The notes beneath the pieces were generated by a model. It saw only the letters and a list, made by a program, of their open reading frames with translations, ran no database searches and had not been told where the DNA came from. A DNA stretch of 64,000 bases from Nothophaeocryptopus gaeumannii (taxonomy: Eukaryota > Ascomycota > Dothideomycetes > Mycosphaerellales > Mycosphaerellaceae), in the NCBI GenBank assembly GCA_031771865.1, contig JASISA010000040.1, positions 806,001 to 870,000 on the forward strand, written 5' to 3'. The first letter of the stretch is position 1. The number at the start of each line of letters is the position of its first letter. The position numbers and the translations under genes were made by a program. Shown here piece after piece: positions 19,893-29,567 of this stretch.

Positions 19893-22106
19893 ATGGCCGA
19901 ATTCTACCATTTCAACAGTCCCAGGAAGACTGCACCTACCTTGAACCACCGACATTCGTTGAGGAAACGACCAAGATCTGTCAAGAAACGACGCCAACCC
20001 GGAGCCGATATGTTCAATCCGCGAGCATGTGTTGCCCGGTATGACGAGCCTACCTTCTGTCTTAACGATACCACCTCTTTATATGTACCTGGAACATTTC
20101 TACACAGTGCTACTGCGACTGCCCGAGATACCCTACCGCAACTCAACTTTGAAAGAAACAATCAAGATTACGATGACGAAGACGAGGTGGGCGGAGTCGC
20201 ACTCCCATCTACTGATCACGAACTGGATACGATGCACGCCAACGATGTACATACTCCCACGCTTGCAGATGATCCCAACCCAAACGACCAACCTGGCAGG
20301 GATGCTCTGCTGAACACCGCTCCGACATTAGCTGCACCTCCCAGAAGCCCACGAATTGTCAGTGGGCGGAGACCAAGTCACCCAAGGCCTGTAAGCAGAG
20401 AGGTGCTCGAAGAAGAAGACGCTCGTCGAACGAGGCTGGCACTCGACGGGCAGTCTTCAACAGAAGAGCCCCAGTTCGATGCACGACTCTTGGCACATGG
20501 ACTCAATCAGAACCGCGGACCAAGTGAAATATCGCAAGCTTTGCGCCAGACAGACCCGATCCCACATCACCCTCCAAGACGGCCGTCAAACCAACAAATG
20601 GCAGGCGCCTACCAGCCTACTACAGCGGAGCTTGAAGCTGCACGAGTTGTGTCTGCAAGCGAACGCCAGTCTCATAGGATGCATCCTGACGAGGACATGC
20701 TTCCTGTTGACGACACGCGTCGGCACTACGACTTTACTGACTTCATGGATTCTTGGCGTCTATTTTCGATGAGCAACAAGAGTCTTCCACCATTTGAGCC
20801 TGGTCTCCAGCCGTCGCTGAAGCTATGGCACCCACCGGAACAAATCACGAGAGCTGATGTTGCCGCCGGATCCGCCGATGTGCAGGGCATCCGATGGAAG
20901 CTTGTTGGGCCCACACGTGAGCATGCCACAGCTGCTCGAACTCTTCTCCACCCCTCTGGCCTCGGTCTTGGCGAATACGGATCCAAGCAAGAATCGGGTC
21001 GCCCCTCTAGTATCATTGAAGACGAACGACATTATCAATTTCGAGCATTTGTACCCAGACACAAGGCCAAATTCACGCACTACCAGCTGCGTAATGTCTT
21101 GGCAGCCAACACCCGCAACGACCTCTTTTACGCTACCGGCAGTCAAGTCATGCGTACCTCCTTGACATGTCCAACGCGTTCCGAAACTGTAATGGACCTC
21201 GTCAAGCCCAACTCATGCGCTGCACCTTTCAGGATCACTTGTTTGTCCGCGCCTCCATCTTTTGCTGGATGCTCTGACAGTGTCTTGGTTGCAGGAGGCT
21301 TCCAGGGCGAATACGCTGTTCGAAATTTTGATGGTAGTAACGAGCAATTGCACCAAGGCTTTGTCACTCATGCGTATAACGGCGTGGTCACTCACATTCA
21401 TAACTATCATGACCGTCGATCAGGCCTTCTACAGGCAGCCTTCTCCTCTAACGACAACAGAGTAAGAGTCATGGACGTCCGAAGCCTCGAGATCACGAAG
21501 ACGTTCACATACGAGAATGCCATCAATTGCGCTGCAACCTCATCAGATGGCCGACTTCGTGTCCTCGTTGGAGACAGTACGGAGACGCTCATCACAGACG
21601 CCGAACAAGGGCGGACGCTTGTCTCTCTGAACCATCATACGGACCACGCATTCGCCTGCGCCTGGTCGAAGGATGGCCGATACGTTGCCACTGGTGCTCA
21701 GGATGGCAACGTTGTCGTCTGGGACGCGCGCAACTGGGCCCGACCTTTGCGGATACTCGACACAGTCATGTCCTGTGCGCGTTCGCTTCACTTCGCCGAT
21801 AACGGGTCTCTGATTGCCGCCGAGAATGATGATGTGGTTACAATTTACGATGGCGGCTTCAATAACTCCCAGGAGATCCGCTTCTTCGGATCTATTGCTG
21901 GCGTTGCACTGCTAGATGCCGAGTTGGCTATCGCCAATGCCGACAAGACGGTCGGTGGTCTCATGTCCTTCCAACAAACCAGCCAAGGACTCGGGAACGG
22001 AACTTATGGACGCTGCATTGCCGGAGCTGGAGCGCCGGCGAATGCTCGGTCACGATATGCAAGACGATCACGAGAGACAGATCTTGTGCATGACATGCTT
22101 ATTTGA
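19893..22106 (+). CDS. WD40-repeat protein of unknown role
   Basis: A single exon encodes about 737 residues. I choose the ATG at 19893 (context AAGATGG); the frame extends 5 codons upstream but without an ATG. The N-terminal 260 residues are polar and disordered with a basic patch (RKRPRSVKKRR), a possible nuclear signal. The second half is a beta-propeller: repeats are seen at GFVTHAYNGVVTHIH, AAFSSNDNRVRVMDVRS, CAATSSDGRLRVLVGDS, CAWSKDGRYVATGAQDG followed by VVVWDARNW, and SLHFADNGSLIAAENDD. This looks like a fungal WD40 family that I believe carries a short DUF2415-type motif, but I cannot confirm that. It probably serves as a protein-interaction scaffold. It is preceded by an unusually long non-coding stretch. 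Confidence 0.8.
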   Translation: MAEFYHFNSPRKTAPTLNHRHSLRKRPRSVKKRRQPGADMFNPRACVARYDEPTFCLNDTTSLYVPGTFLHSATATARDTLPQLNFERNNQDYDDEDEVGGVALPSTDHELDTMHANDVHTPTLADDPNPNDQPGRDALLNTAPTLAAPPRSPRIVSGRRPSHPRPVSREVLEEEDARRTRLALDGQSSTEEPQFDARLLAHGLNQNRGPSEISQALRQTDPIPHHPPRRPSNQQMAGAYQPTTAELEAARVVSASERQSHRMHPDEDMLPVDDTRRHYDFTDFMDSWRLFSMSNKSLPPFEPGLQPSLKLWHPPEQITRADVAAGSADVQGIRWKLVGPTREHATAARTLLHPSGLGLGEYGSKQESGRPSSIIEDERHYQFRAFVPRHKAKFTHYQLRNVLAANTRNDLFYATGSQVMRTSLTCPTRSETVMDLVKPNSCAAPFRITCLSAPPSFAGCSDSVLVAGGFQGEYAVRNFDGSNEQLHQGFVTHAYNGVVTHIHNYHDRRSGLLQAAFSSNDNRVRVMDVRSLEITKTFTYENAINCAATSSDGRLRVLVGDSTETLITDAEQGRTLVSLNHHTDHAFACAWSKDGRYVATGAQDGNVVVWDARNWARPLRILDTVMSCARSLHFADNGSLIAAENDDVVTIYDGGFNNSQEIRFFGSIAGVALLDAELAIANADKTVGGLMSFQQTSQGLGNGTYGRCIAGAGAPANARSRYARRSRETDLVHDMLI

Positions 22107-22482
22107 AAGATGATCTGTAAATGATCTAGCGACAAGATACCCACTTCTGCTTTTGCTAATTGTTACGTAGCATAACATGTCTAGCTAGCTGCTGGCACTT
22201 CAGTGCCGTCCGAGACGTTTCTTTTTATACTTCATCTCCAACAAGGATCATCTATCTCATCCATGAGTGAGGCTCAAGCCGGCAGGAACAAGCCTGCCAG
22301 TTTCATTTCGGCAAGCTTTGTTCTAGGATCGCTCTAGGTACGGACACGAGATGCGTGAGATCTAATTCCGGTAATGAGTCTAGACCCAGAACCCACGACG
22401 GTAGTCTACAACTACCTTCTTCCTAGATGGCAAGCTCCCTTCCTCTTCTCCCCTCCTCTACTTTGCATCTGATACCGCCACC
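22107..22482. other. intergenic region, promoter of the CBM14 gene
   Basis: 376 bp with a pyrimidine-rich stretch (CTTCCTCTTCTCCCC) just before the start codon. No gene is seen. Confidence 0.5.
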
Positions 22483-23063
22483 ATGAAATCACTCACCCTC
22501 CTCCCAGCCGCCTTAGCCCTGCTTACAACCACTATATTGGCCACAGACCTCCATACCAGCTACACCGATATCGAGGAGCAGACCAACTCTATCTTCGCAA
22601 TCCACGAATATAACGTCTACCAAGAAGACGACACCTTCACTTGCACATCTGAAGGATTCTTCGAGTATCCTACGAATTGCCTAAAGTTCATTCGTTGTGT
22701 ATACAACCCCGACAGCAACACATACACCAAATATGTCTTTGATTGTGCGCCGGTGCGTTTCTCCCCCCATTCTTTTCCCTCCCCGCGCTCTTCTATATAT
22801 TCATAATTTTGGAGTTTCCGGCGGTGGACTGACAATGAGATTTATATATACAGGGAACAGATCTCTGGTGTGAAGCGATTTTGACGTGTAGTTTTGATTA
22901 TCAATGTCCGAAAGTTCCGGCGAAATGTGCTGTTGGTAAAGCGGGTCACACTGTGAAAGTGGCTGCTCAGGCGGCGCCCGCGAAACCGGAAGCGCAGAAG
23001 GCTCCTGTTGCGGAGAAGAAGGAGGAGCCGAAGAAGGAGCCGAAATATAATGGTGGTGAGTAG
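22483..23063 (+). CDS. secreted chitin-binding type 2 (CBM14) protein
   Basis: Exons 22483-22752 and 22854-23063 give 159 residues. The intron has a GTGCGT donor and a CAG acceptor after TATATATA, and splices in phase 0. Residues 1-20 form a signal peptide. The domain carries Cys at about 54, 66, 72, 88, 96, 102, 108 and 115. The order C-x11-C-x5-C-x15-C-x13-C-x5-C fits the peritrophin-A/CBM14 fold, with aromatic residues between (FFEYPTNC, KFIRCVYNP). CBM14 proteins bind chitin; the best-known fungal member, Avr4, shields hyphal walls from plant chitinases. Whether this one does so is inference. The tail is a Pro/Lys/Glu linker (EKKEEPKKEPK). A GTGAGT donor at 23056 overlaps the stop, so an alternative C-terminus is possible. 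Confidence 0.85.
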
Positions 23064-23425
23064 AAGAGGGGGGAAGAGGGAGGTGGAGGATTGATTGTTA
23101 GAAGGATAAGAAAGAGAGCGAGAAAGGGAAGGCTGGGGAGCATAAGGCAGAGGCTGAGATTGGAGCTGCTGATGAGTGGGCGTATAGTTCGACGCATGGG
23201 AAGAGACAGGAGGAAGGAGGAAGTAGAGTGAGAATGTATAAATATGTCGCACATTGTATAGAGTGAGAGAAAGCATGATCCAGCGGGTGATCGATTGATA
23301 TTGATTATTCCATTTTGACTTCGTTGAGGTGTCCACCCAGCTGCCTCACTACCACTGACACTACCACTACCACGTTCTCTCCTCCTCCTCCTCCTCCTCC
23401 TCCTTCTCCTCTCGCCTTCCCCTTG
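23064..23425. other. convergent 3' flanks
   Basis: This lies between the CBM14 stop and the minus-strand O-fucosyltransferase-like stop. The plus strand is purine-rich up to about 23250 and has an open frame (KDKKESEKGKAGEHKAEAE) that could be an alternative 3' exon of the CBM14 gene, though no splice joins it in frame. It also holds the CCT repeat. Confidence 0.45.
23380..23403. repeat. CCT trinucleotide repeat
   Basis: About eight CCT units in the non-coding gap between two convergent genes. Confidence 0.85.
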
Positions 23426-24970
23426 TTAGGGCCAAGCCCCAGACGGAACCCTCTCCTCATTCAACTGGTTCCTTCCCCAGATCTTACTGACACTATCCTC
23501 AAATACCTCCGTCGGGTCAAGATTCTTCGCAAACCAGGGATCTTGCACAACGCCCCTTTCTTCCAAATACGCACTTCTGGCCATAGCGATCATGAATGCA
23601 AAAGAGCTCTTTGCCATTCCGCCAAAAACACTAGACCTCATTAATATCTCCAGATCCACCAGGGCTTGTTGATCCCAGTGTAAGGCTTTGAGGGAGGTTG
23701 CTTCTGTGGGGGAGAGCAAGTCCCATTTGTCCAGCACTCGCAAGGGAGGTTTATTCGCGGCAGCTTTGAGTTTAAACCTTCCAATCTCCGTCGCATTCCC
23801 CGAAGCAGTGTATATAGTCCCTAGTTTGTTCCTCACCGCATGAGCGATATATTTATTCGTTTGTGTTGTCCAATTCAGTCCGCATTCAGATTCCGAGCAA
23901 GGTGTTTGCCATCCCGCGGCAACAGTATCGGATTCAGTGCGCAGGTGGGCTCCGTAGAAGGCGCCTCGATGGATTCGGTCGTCGGGTTTGATTTTCAGGA
24001 TGTATTTGGGAGAGGCGAGGTTTGCCATGGCGCTCGCTGCGTAGCGACGGATGAGAGGGTGAATGCGCAGGATCATGGGGAAGTTGACGCGGAAGCCGAT
24101 TGGTGTGTTACGAGTGTCGACTTCCCACATTGTGCGCTCAACGTCGATGATGGTTAGCTGGTCGCCTGGCGTGCTTTTGTCGTAGTTGTGGGAATCGAGC
24201 CAGCTGTCGGTGGCGTCTGTCCATTCCTGTTTCGTGGCATGTCTCCTTGCTCTTGGCTGCTGAGGCCAGTACATTTCTGTCACTTTGACCACTTTGCCTG
24301 TCATATTCAGCTTCGGGTCGTCTTGGTCGTAGATCTTCATCTGCAGGCATGCTTCTCCCAAGCTCTTCTTGAACCATGCTTCATCGAACATGGTTCGAAA
24401 GTTCGCTCGTCCGGCTCCCCAAACATCGAACAGATCTCCTTCGCTTCGTCTTGCCATGCCTGGGAGTATTATAGATGCTCCTGCCTCGATAGCGTAGTAG
24501 ACGAAGTCGAGGAACTCAGCCCGGACATTGCCAACTCCACCATTTGCATCGGGCAAGTTGAAGACCAAGTTCGGCCTCCATTTCGTCTCGTTGCAGTAAG
24601 CGTGGACTGCAGTGGGGTTGAATGGCTGTAGTAGATGTGTCTCTAGCCATCGTTCCTTGAAGTCGCCGTAATTGTAGAGCGTGGGAGGAGTACCATGCGG
24701 GCGGTGACTTCGAGAGACGCCGTATGTGGGATGAAGCTGATAGGAAAGGTAGTACAGTGGCAGCAGAGTCGCCGCCACAAGCCCAACCTTGGACCAGAAT
24801 CCGAACTCGTGAGCTGGCGGTACCGCCAGCATCGTAAGAAGTCGTGCAGGACTGTTTGCGGGAAACAATGGAGGATTGTCTTCAAGGTAGAAGACTGTAG
24901 TGGGCGCGCTACGCGTATAGTGGCCACATTCCTGGAAACTTGAAGCAAGGGTCAATTTCGAGCTAGACAT
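23426..24970 (-). CDS. O-fucosyltransferase-like type II membrane protein
   Basis: A single exon encodes 514 residues from the ATG at 24970; a later in-frame Met (residue 47) could also be the start. A hydrophobic segment at about residues 61-79 fits a signal anchor. The following region (CNETKWRPNLVFNLP, GVGNVRAEFLDFVYYA, IEAGASIILPGMARR) and the later GAHLRTESD motif resemble fungal members of the GDP-fucose O-fucosyltransferase superfamily, whose HLR.E.D segment lines the nucleotide-sugar pocket. I therefore infer a Golgi glycosyltransferase, but acceptor and donor are unknown and the call rests on motif resemblance. Two Asn-Thr/Ser glycosylation sites (N-M-T, N-A-T) fit a luminal domain. 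It lies tandem with YTH1, 154 bp downstream of it. Confidence 0.6.
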   Translation of the reverse strand: MSSSKLTLASSFQECGHYTRSAPTTVFYLEDNPPLFPANSPARLLTMLAVPPAHEFGFWSKVGLVAATLLPLYYLSYQLHPTYGVSRSHRPHGTPPTLYNYGDFKERWLETHLLQPFNPTAVHAYCNETKWRPNLVFNLPDANGGVGNVRAEFLDFVYYAIEAGASIILPGMARRSEGDLFDVWGAGRANFRTMFDEAWFKKSLGEACLQMKIYDQDDPKLNMTGKVVKVTEMYWPQQPRARRHATKQEWTDATDSWLDSHNYDKSTPGDQLTIIDVERTMWEVDTRNTPIGFRVNFPMILRIHPLIRRYAASAMANLASPKYILKIKPDDRIHRGAFYGAHLRTESDTVAAGWQTPCSESECGLNWTTQTNKYIAHAVRNKLGTIYTASGNATEIGRFKLKAAANKPPLRVLDKWDLLSPTEATSLKALHWDQQALVDLEILMRSSVFGGMAKSSFAFMIAMARSAYLEERGVVQDPWFAKNLDPTEVFEDSVSKIWGRNQLNEERVPSGAWP

Positions 24971-25124
24971 TGGCTGGCTCTCATCTTCAGTCGCCTAACC
25001 ATTTGCCCTATGAATCGTGTGGCGACATTCACGAAGACCATTTCGTTGCATGATACAGCGACCTCTCCGCCTGGCGCCTCGCTCGAACACGGCAATGATG
25101 GTTTTGATGTTTGACGAATGTCGT

Positions 25125-25958
25125 TCAGTATCTCCTACCACCCCTTGGGAAACCACCGCGTCCTCCTCCACGCCCTCTCTTGAAGCCCTGCCATCCACGT
25201 ACTTGGCCGCCCTCACCTCTCTCAAATCGCTCACGTATCCGATCTTGCTCCGCATAGAACTCATCTTCCCTTTCCTGCTGCTCCAGTCTCTCTTGCTCCG
25301 GATCCTTCACCTTCCTCACTTCCGGCTTCTTTGGATTCAGGTCCTCGTCTTTCACCCACTTCGCATGTGCACCATACTCGCAGCTCACGACCTTATCCGT
25401 GTCTGGTGGGTGGCTCCTTCCATTCGGACAGAAGCCTGCCAAATAGAAGGGGCAGAGCTTCGTGTGCTTCACATGACGATGATTGCAGTAAGGTCCCAGC
25501 GGACAGAACCCTCTCGCGTAGTGCATGCATGCCGTTCGTCTCAATTCTGATGTAGGTGGAATGTGAAGTGATGTGCACTCGTCGCCTTGTGGACAGATGC
25601 CGTATCTTGAGAACTCTTTGCACTCTTTCTCGTCCCGCAGGTTGAAGGTGTGCGCAAATTCACATGCCTCGCCCTTCTTGCACAGGCCTCGTTGGTAATG
25701 TTTGCATATCAGATGGCCGATACCAGATCGCTCGCCAGGTGGGACGTAGTGTCTGAACGGACACGCAGCGCCTCGTGGACATTGTGTGCCGTTCGAGTTT
25801 CTGAACTCTTCGCACAAAGGTCGTGTGGCTTTCGAGGGCGCGCCGAGTGTAGGGACGGCTCGCGCGAGGTAGTTGTCGAAGGAGAACGACGGCGGAGTTC
25901 GGTCCTGGGGGTTGAGGATCTGGTAAGGCAGGCTGGGCTGTGTCGATACCGTCGTCAT
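25125..25958 (-). CDS. YTH1: mRNA 3'-end processing factor YTH1 (CPSF30)
   Basis: A single exon encodes 277 residues. The ATG at 25958 is chosen because the open frame upstream has no other ATG. Five CCCH zinc fingers are visible in order: CEEFRNSNGTQCPRG.., CKHYQRGLCKKGEACEFAH, CKEFSRYGICPQGDEC.., CMHYARGFCPLGPYCNHRH, and a fifth starting CPFYLAGFCPNG. The protein is a core subunit of the cleavage and polyadenylation factor and binds the AAUAAA-type signal and other subunits. It ends with a charged coiled-coil-like stretch and an Arg/Gly-rich tail (GRGGGRGGFPRGG). Oddity: finger five has 15 residues between its second and third Cys where about five are usual. Divergent from the Smr-domain gene. 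Confidence 0.92.
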   Translation of the reverse strand: MTTVSTQPSLPYQILNPQDRTPPSFSFDNYLARAVPTLGAPSKATRPLCEEFRNSNGTQCPRGAACPFRHYVPPGERSGIGHLICKHYQRGLCKKGEACEFAHTFNLRDEKECKEFSRYGICPQGDECTSLHIPPTSELRRTACMHYARGFCPLGPYCNHRHVKHTKLCPFYLAGFCPNGRSHPPDTDKVVSCEYGAHAKWVKDEDLNPKKPEVRKVKDPEQERLEQQEREDEFYAEQDRIRERFERGEGGQVRGWQGFKRGRGGGRGGFPRGGRRY

Positions 25959-26673
25959 GTTGTGGTGGTGGTGCTGTGGCGGTCCCGAACACCTATACGT
26001 TATATTGAGGCGTCTGAGGAGGTGGGAGGTGCTGTGAAGAAGACGCGGGAACAATTATCGTTTCGTAGCGCGTGGAGAGCTGCGTCTAACTTAGAAGAGC
26101 TGCTTCGGCAAGAGCAGGCCGAGGAGAGCTCGGCAGCAGTTGCAAGATGCGCTGCAGGGAATTCTTGGGCGAATACAAGGATGAGGAATCTTGCCCTGCC
26201 AGATAATCTTGCATAGCGAGGGAGACGATGACGAACGAATGCACATATTCATTCACTTACCATCGATTCTGTCTCGTGATATCCCCGTCGTCCACTCGCC
26301 TTCTAAATGCGGTACCGTTCGGCTTGGGACGGCTGACATCTCTGGCTTGGCCCCAGTGAAGTCCCGCCTTTCATCTGCTGTGTGGAGACGAGACGACAAC
26401 AGCAATAACGACAAGGATACCAAGCAACCTTGCACCGATAATATTACATCACAAGCACCTCAGCACTACCAACCACGACAACTTCTTTAATACCAAGGGG
26501 CATCACTAGATGTGACCTCCGTTCGCTTCACCAGACACTCGTCACCCCGCCTCCCTATATCACGTCTGATAAGAACGCCCGCAGACCGTCCCGACCGACA
26601 ACAATCATCTAATACCGCGAGGCTGACTTCAGGCTTCACCCTCCCTACAAGATCATCCGCGACCTTCGCGAAC
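25959..26673. promoter_or_regulatory. shared divergent promoter/leader between YTH1 and the Smr-domain gene
   Basis: 715 bp separate two head-to-head starts. The frame of the Smr-domain gene is open upstream of its ATG but contains no in-frame ATG. I assign no specific binding sites. Confidence 0.45.
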
Positions 26674-28965
26674 ATGGTATCCGAGCGCATATACGAGATC
26701 TGCCGGCCAGTGCTCGATGATGAAGCGATCGACGAGGAGGAGAAGGTCGAGAAGCTGGAGGAGCTGCTGAGCCAAGAGCCGCACTTGCTGAAAGGCAAGG
26801 CCTTGGAAGACGCAGTGCTGGGTACACTATGGCAATGGAAGAATCTCAGTGACGGCAAGACTGGCTCATCTCCGCCACCAACGAGAGGACCAAATGTAGT
26901 CCGCTCGAAATCGCCTGCACCATGGATACAGCGCGCAGCTACACCGACTTCCGGCAAGAGCTCGCCGCGCCCTTCCACTGCGACGCCGTCAGTGCCACCG
27001 GGCTTTGCACCGCCTGCACTTACTCGAACGAAGTCGCAACAGACGACAAGTTCTCCTTTCTCGTCTCCAAAGCCATCTCCGCGACTCCCTCTTGCCACAC
27101 CAATCATACCCCACAGCCCGCGTCTGAGCGCCTACCAATTCAGCGACTCCTCTCCGAATACCGAGAACTACGGCGATTATGGTAGTGACAACGTTGACTG
27201 GCTTGTCAACGACGATGCCAGCAGCCAGACAAGTTTCGGAGACTCGGGCTTCGCAAGCTCGTCCGAGTTCATGTCGCCATATACGACAGAAATGAGTCCA
27301 TACGATATGCTTCGATCTATCCTTCAGGACCACCGTAGCAACGACGAGCTCGAGCAGATCCTCGAAGCTAACGGCTACGATCTGAGTCAGACCATCAATT
27401 CGCTTATGGAGGCCCAAGGGGTAAACATGGCAGCGCTACAGCAGGAGCAGGAGCAGAGTAATCGAATACTGATCGGAAAGAATATGTCACCCGCATCGCG
27501 ACCGGCCACTCCAGCAGGCCAGGCGAAGTCGCCAACAGTCTGTCGCTACTGGTTGGCCACAGGACACTGCGCTCGTGCGGACTGTCGTTTCGCCCACGAA
27601 GTGCAGAACCATCTTTGCAAGTACTGGATGGCTGGCAACTGCATCGCGGGCCAATCCTGCTTGTTCTCTCACGATCCTACACAATTAATGCAGCAACTCA
27701 GTCTCGCCAACAGCGGCGCCAATACCCCCCAGACATTCCCACCAAACTTCCAGCTTCAGGATTTTGACAGCTTTCCGGCACTGCAACCTACCACTAGCAA
27801 TCCATATGAGGAGAGCGCGAGCGTTGATCCAAACACTTTGAATGCAGCACTCCAACAGCAGCAAGCCTTGGTCCAGCCTCCGCCCGGGCTATTCCCGAAT
27901 TTTGTTCCTACCGGTCCTCGATTTGGCAGTAGACCTGGCTCACGACCCGGTAGTAGGCATAACTCGCGTGCGCCAACTCCAAGTGGCCAGCCGAACTTCC
28001 AAGACGACGAAGCATTCCCGACCCTCGGATCTGCTGCTTCGAAGCCACTAGGCAAACGGCATCATGGAAAGCGAGGCGGACACGGCCATCACAACCATGG
28101 AGCAGCGATCCAGACTCTGGGTAATCTGGCCGACGTTGTGTGTATGTCGCCTTCGCCGGGACCAACCAACGCGAGAGATGCTATGCGGAGAGGCCTGAAG
28201 AACAACCGCTCTTTCACCGCCACTCGCGAGAACTCTGCTGCTGCTATGGCTATCGCTGCGCCCAAGGAAGTCCCTTGGCTAGAGACTGGCGACAAGGTCA
28301 ACAGTGCCTACATGAAGGCTCGATCTGAAGCGTTCAAGCATGGTGGATTGCGCAATAAGTTCCTTCAGTCGGCCGCCCAGGCGTGGAATCGCAATGATGC
28401 GCGAGGCGCCAAGGCTCTGTCGCTCAGAGGGCAGAACGAGAACCAACTCATGCGCGAGAAGCACCGCGAGGCAGCACGGGCATTATATGACGAGCGGAAC
28501 AAGAATCTGGCTGCCGGCGGCAACAAGGAGCTCTACGTTGATCTGCACGGGTTGCATCCAGAGGAGGCTGTTCAGTATTTATCCGACTGTTTGAGAGACC
28601 ACAAGTCAAGCACACGGCCTGTCTATGCCATCTGCGGAACCGGGCATCACAGCAAGAACGGCAAAGACAAGGTCGGGAAAGCCATCCGTCTCTTCCTTAA
28701 CGAGTGGAGATACGCCTTCCGCGAGTTCAGTGTGCCTGGTGACAGGAATAATGTCGGCGGTATCCTTGGTATTGATCCGACAAGCTACGACAAGGATACA
28801 GCGAAACGCGGGCCGACACTGGGCGTTGGAGATGGCGACTCAGGGGTTGGGCTTGAAGAAGGGAGGAAGGAGGATTCGAAAGTGACACTCGTCAAGGAGG
28901 ATCCACGCAAAGCGGTACCCATTGCACCGAGAAGTATGGAAGTTGCGGATGATGAGGCGAGTTAG
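26674..28965 (+). CDS. CUE-CCCH-DUF1771-Smr domain RNA-binding protein
   Basis: A single exon encodes 763 residues. The ATG at 26674 (MVSERIYEICRPV) is the first in frame. After a Ser/Pro-rich region comes a CUE-like ubiquitin-binding helix set (SPYDMLRSILQDH to YDLSQTINSLMEAQ), then two CCCH fingers (CRYWLATGHCARADCRFAH; CKYWMAGNCIAGQSCLFSH). Further on are a DUF1771 segment (ARSEAFKHGGLRNKFLQSA) and a C-terminal Smr domain (LYVDLHGLHPEEAV, then GTGHHSKNGKDKVGKAI). Smr domains can be endonucleases. Yeast Cue2, with CUE and Smr domains, cuts mRNA at collided ribosomes, and a related role in mRNA surveillance is plausible here but inferred. The Smr motifs D-x-HG and G-x-G are both present. Confidence 0.88.
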   Translation: MVSERIYEICRPVLDDEAIDEEEKVEKLEELLSQEPHLLKGKALEDAVLGTLWQWKNLSDGKTGSSPPPTRGPNVVRSKSPAPWIQRAATPTSGKSSPRPSTATPSVPPGFAPPALTRTKSQQTTSSPFSSPKPSPRLPLATPIIPHSPRLSAYQFSDSSPNTENYGDYGSDNVDWLVNDDASSQTSFGDSGFASSSEFMSPYTTEMSPYDMLRSILQDHRSNDELEQILEANGYDLSQTINSLMEAQGVNMAALQQEQEQSNRILIGKNMSPASRPATPAGQAKSPTVCRYWLATGHCARADCRFAHEVQNHLCKYWMAGNCIAGQSCLFSHDPTQLMQQLSLANSGANTPQTFPPNFQLQDFDSFPALQPTTSNPYEESASVDPNTLNAALQQQQALVQPPPGLFPNFVPTGPRFGSRPGSRPGSRHNSRAPTPSGQPNFQDDEAFPTLGSAASKPLGKRHHGKRGGHGHHNHGAAIQTLGNLADVVCMSPSPGPTNARDAMRRGLKNNRSFTATRENSAAAMAIAAPKEVPWLETGDKVNSAYMKARSEAFKHGGLRNKFLQSAAQAWNRNDARGAKALSLRGQNENQLMREKHREAARALYDERNKNLAAGGNKELYVDLHGLHPEEAVQYLSDCLRDHKSSTRPVYAICGTGHHSKNGKDKVGKAIRLFLNEWRYAFREFSVPGDRNNVGGILGIDPTSYDKDTAKRGPTLGVGDGDSGVGLEEGRKEDSKVTLVKEDPRKAVPIAPRSMEVADDEAS

Positions 28966-29452
28966 GTACTCTACCTGTAGCCCCAAATGAAAGAGAAATT
29001 TCGATATTAAGTCGACCTCTGTTCGAAGCCGGAAACTAACCAGCATGTACAAAATTTTTAGACATCTCGTCGGCAACGCCTCACCAGTAACAGTAAGATG
29101 TCCACTCGAGCAACCAGGAGACTAAGACTTCCATCCCAGACTTACGGGACCAATACCTGAAGAACCTCTCAGCATGGTTCTCACAAGCTCAGCCGCGTAC
29201 TATGCTTCGGTCGTCGCATATGGTATGCTCAAAAAGTCGCAACCAGAAGAGAGAGTCAACGATGCTCTTGGAGGAGTCTGCCCTTCGAATACGCTGTATC
29301 TGAGCCACTTGGTCTGTGTGTCTACGTACCTAGCGTGCTTCGTCGTGGATTGCAGGACTGATTCTACAAGAGTTGCATGTGAGACCTGGCAGGAATAAGA
29401 TTCGCCAAATAGAGTTGAGGAAGTGGCAAAAAGAAAAATCGTGAGATTGTAT
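28966..29452. other. intergenic region with 3' flank of the tRNA
   Basis: This holds the 3' UTR of the Smr-domain gene and the downstream flank of the minus-strand tRNA. A plus-strand frame at 29174-29398 starts with ATG but has no recognisable content. Confidence 0.45.
29428..29438 (-). terminator. RNA polymerase III oligo-T terminator of the tRNA
   Basis: On the minus strand two T5 runs lie about 15-25 nt beyond the mature tRNA 3' end, as expected for a polymerase III stop. Confidence 0.7.
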
Positions 29453-29567
29453 CGGTCCTGGTCTGAGTCGAACAGACGATCTTTCGAGCTCCGCCCGACA
29501 AAGCACCCGTCGGGTGCCGAAGGGCGGAGACAGAGGCCGAATGCTCTAACCGCTGAGCCACAGGACC
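29453..29567 (-). tRNA. intron-containing tRNA, isotype ambiguous (Arg-TCT or Gln-CTG)
   Basis: On the minus strand the acceptor arms GGTCCTG and CAGGACC pair perfectly. The D arm is GCTC-AGCGGTTA-GAGC and the T arm GTCTG-TTCGACT-CAGAC. The anticodon stem TTCGG pairs with TCGAA (one G-U), and the variable loop is AGATC. The mature length would be 73 nt with a 42-nt intron at 29489-29530 after position 37. The intron can fold into a strong stem (CTCCGCCC with GGGCGGAG) capped by a second hairpin. Reading the anticodon by position gives TCT (Arg), but position 33 is then C instead of the near-invariant T. Reading CTG (Gln) restores T33 but needs an 8-nt loop. The gene may be functional or a slightly damaged copy. 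Confidence 0.85.
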
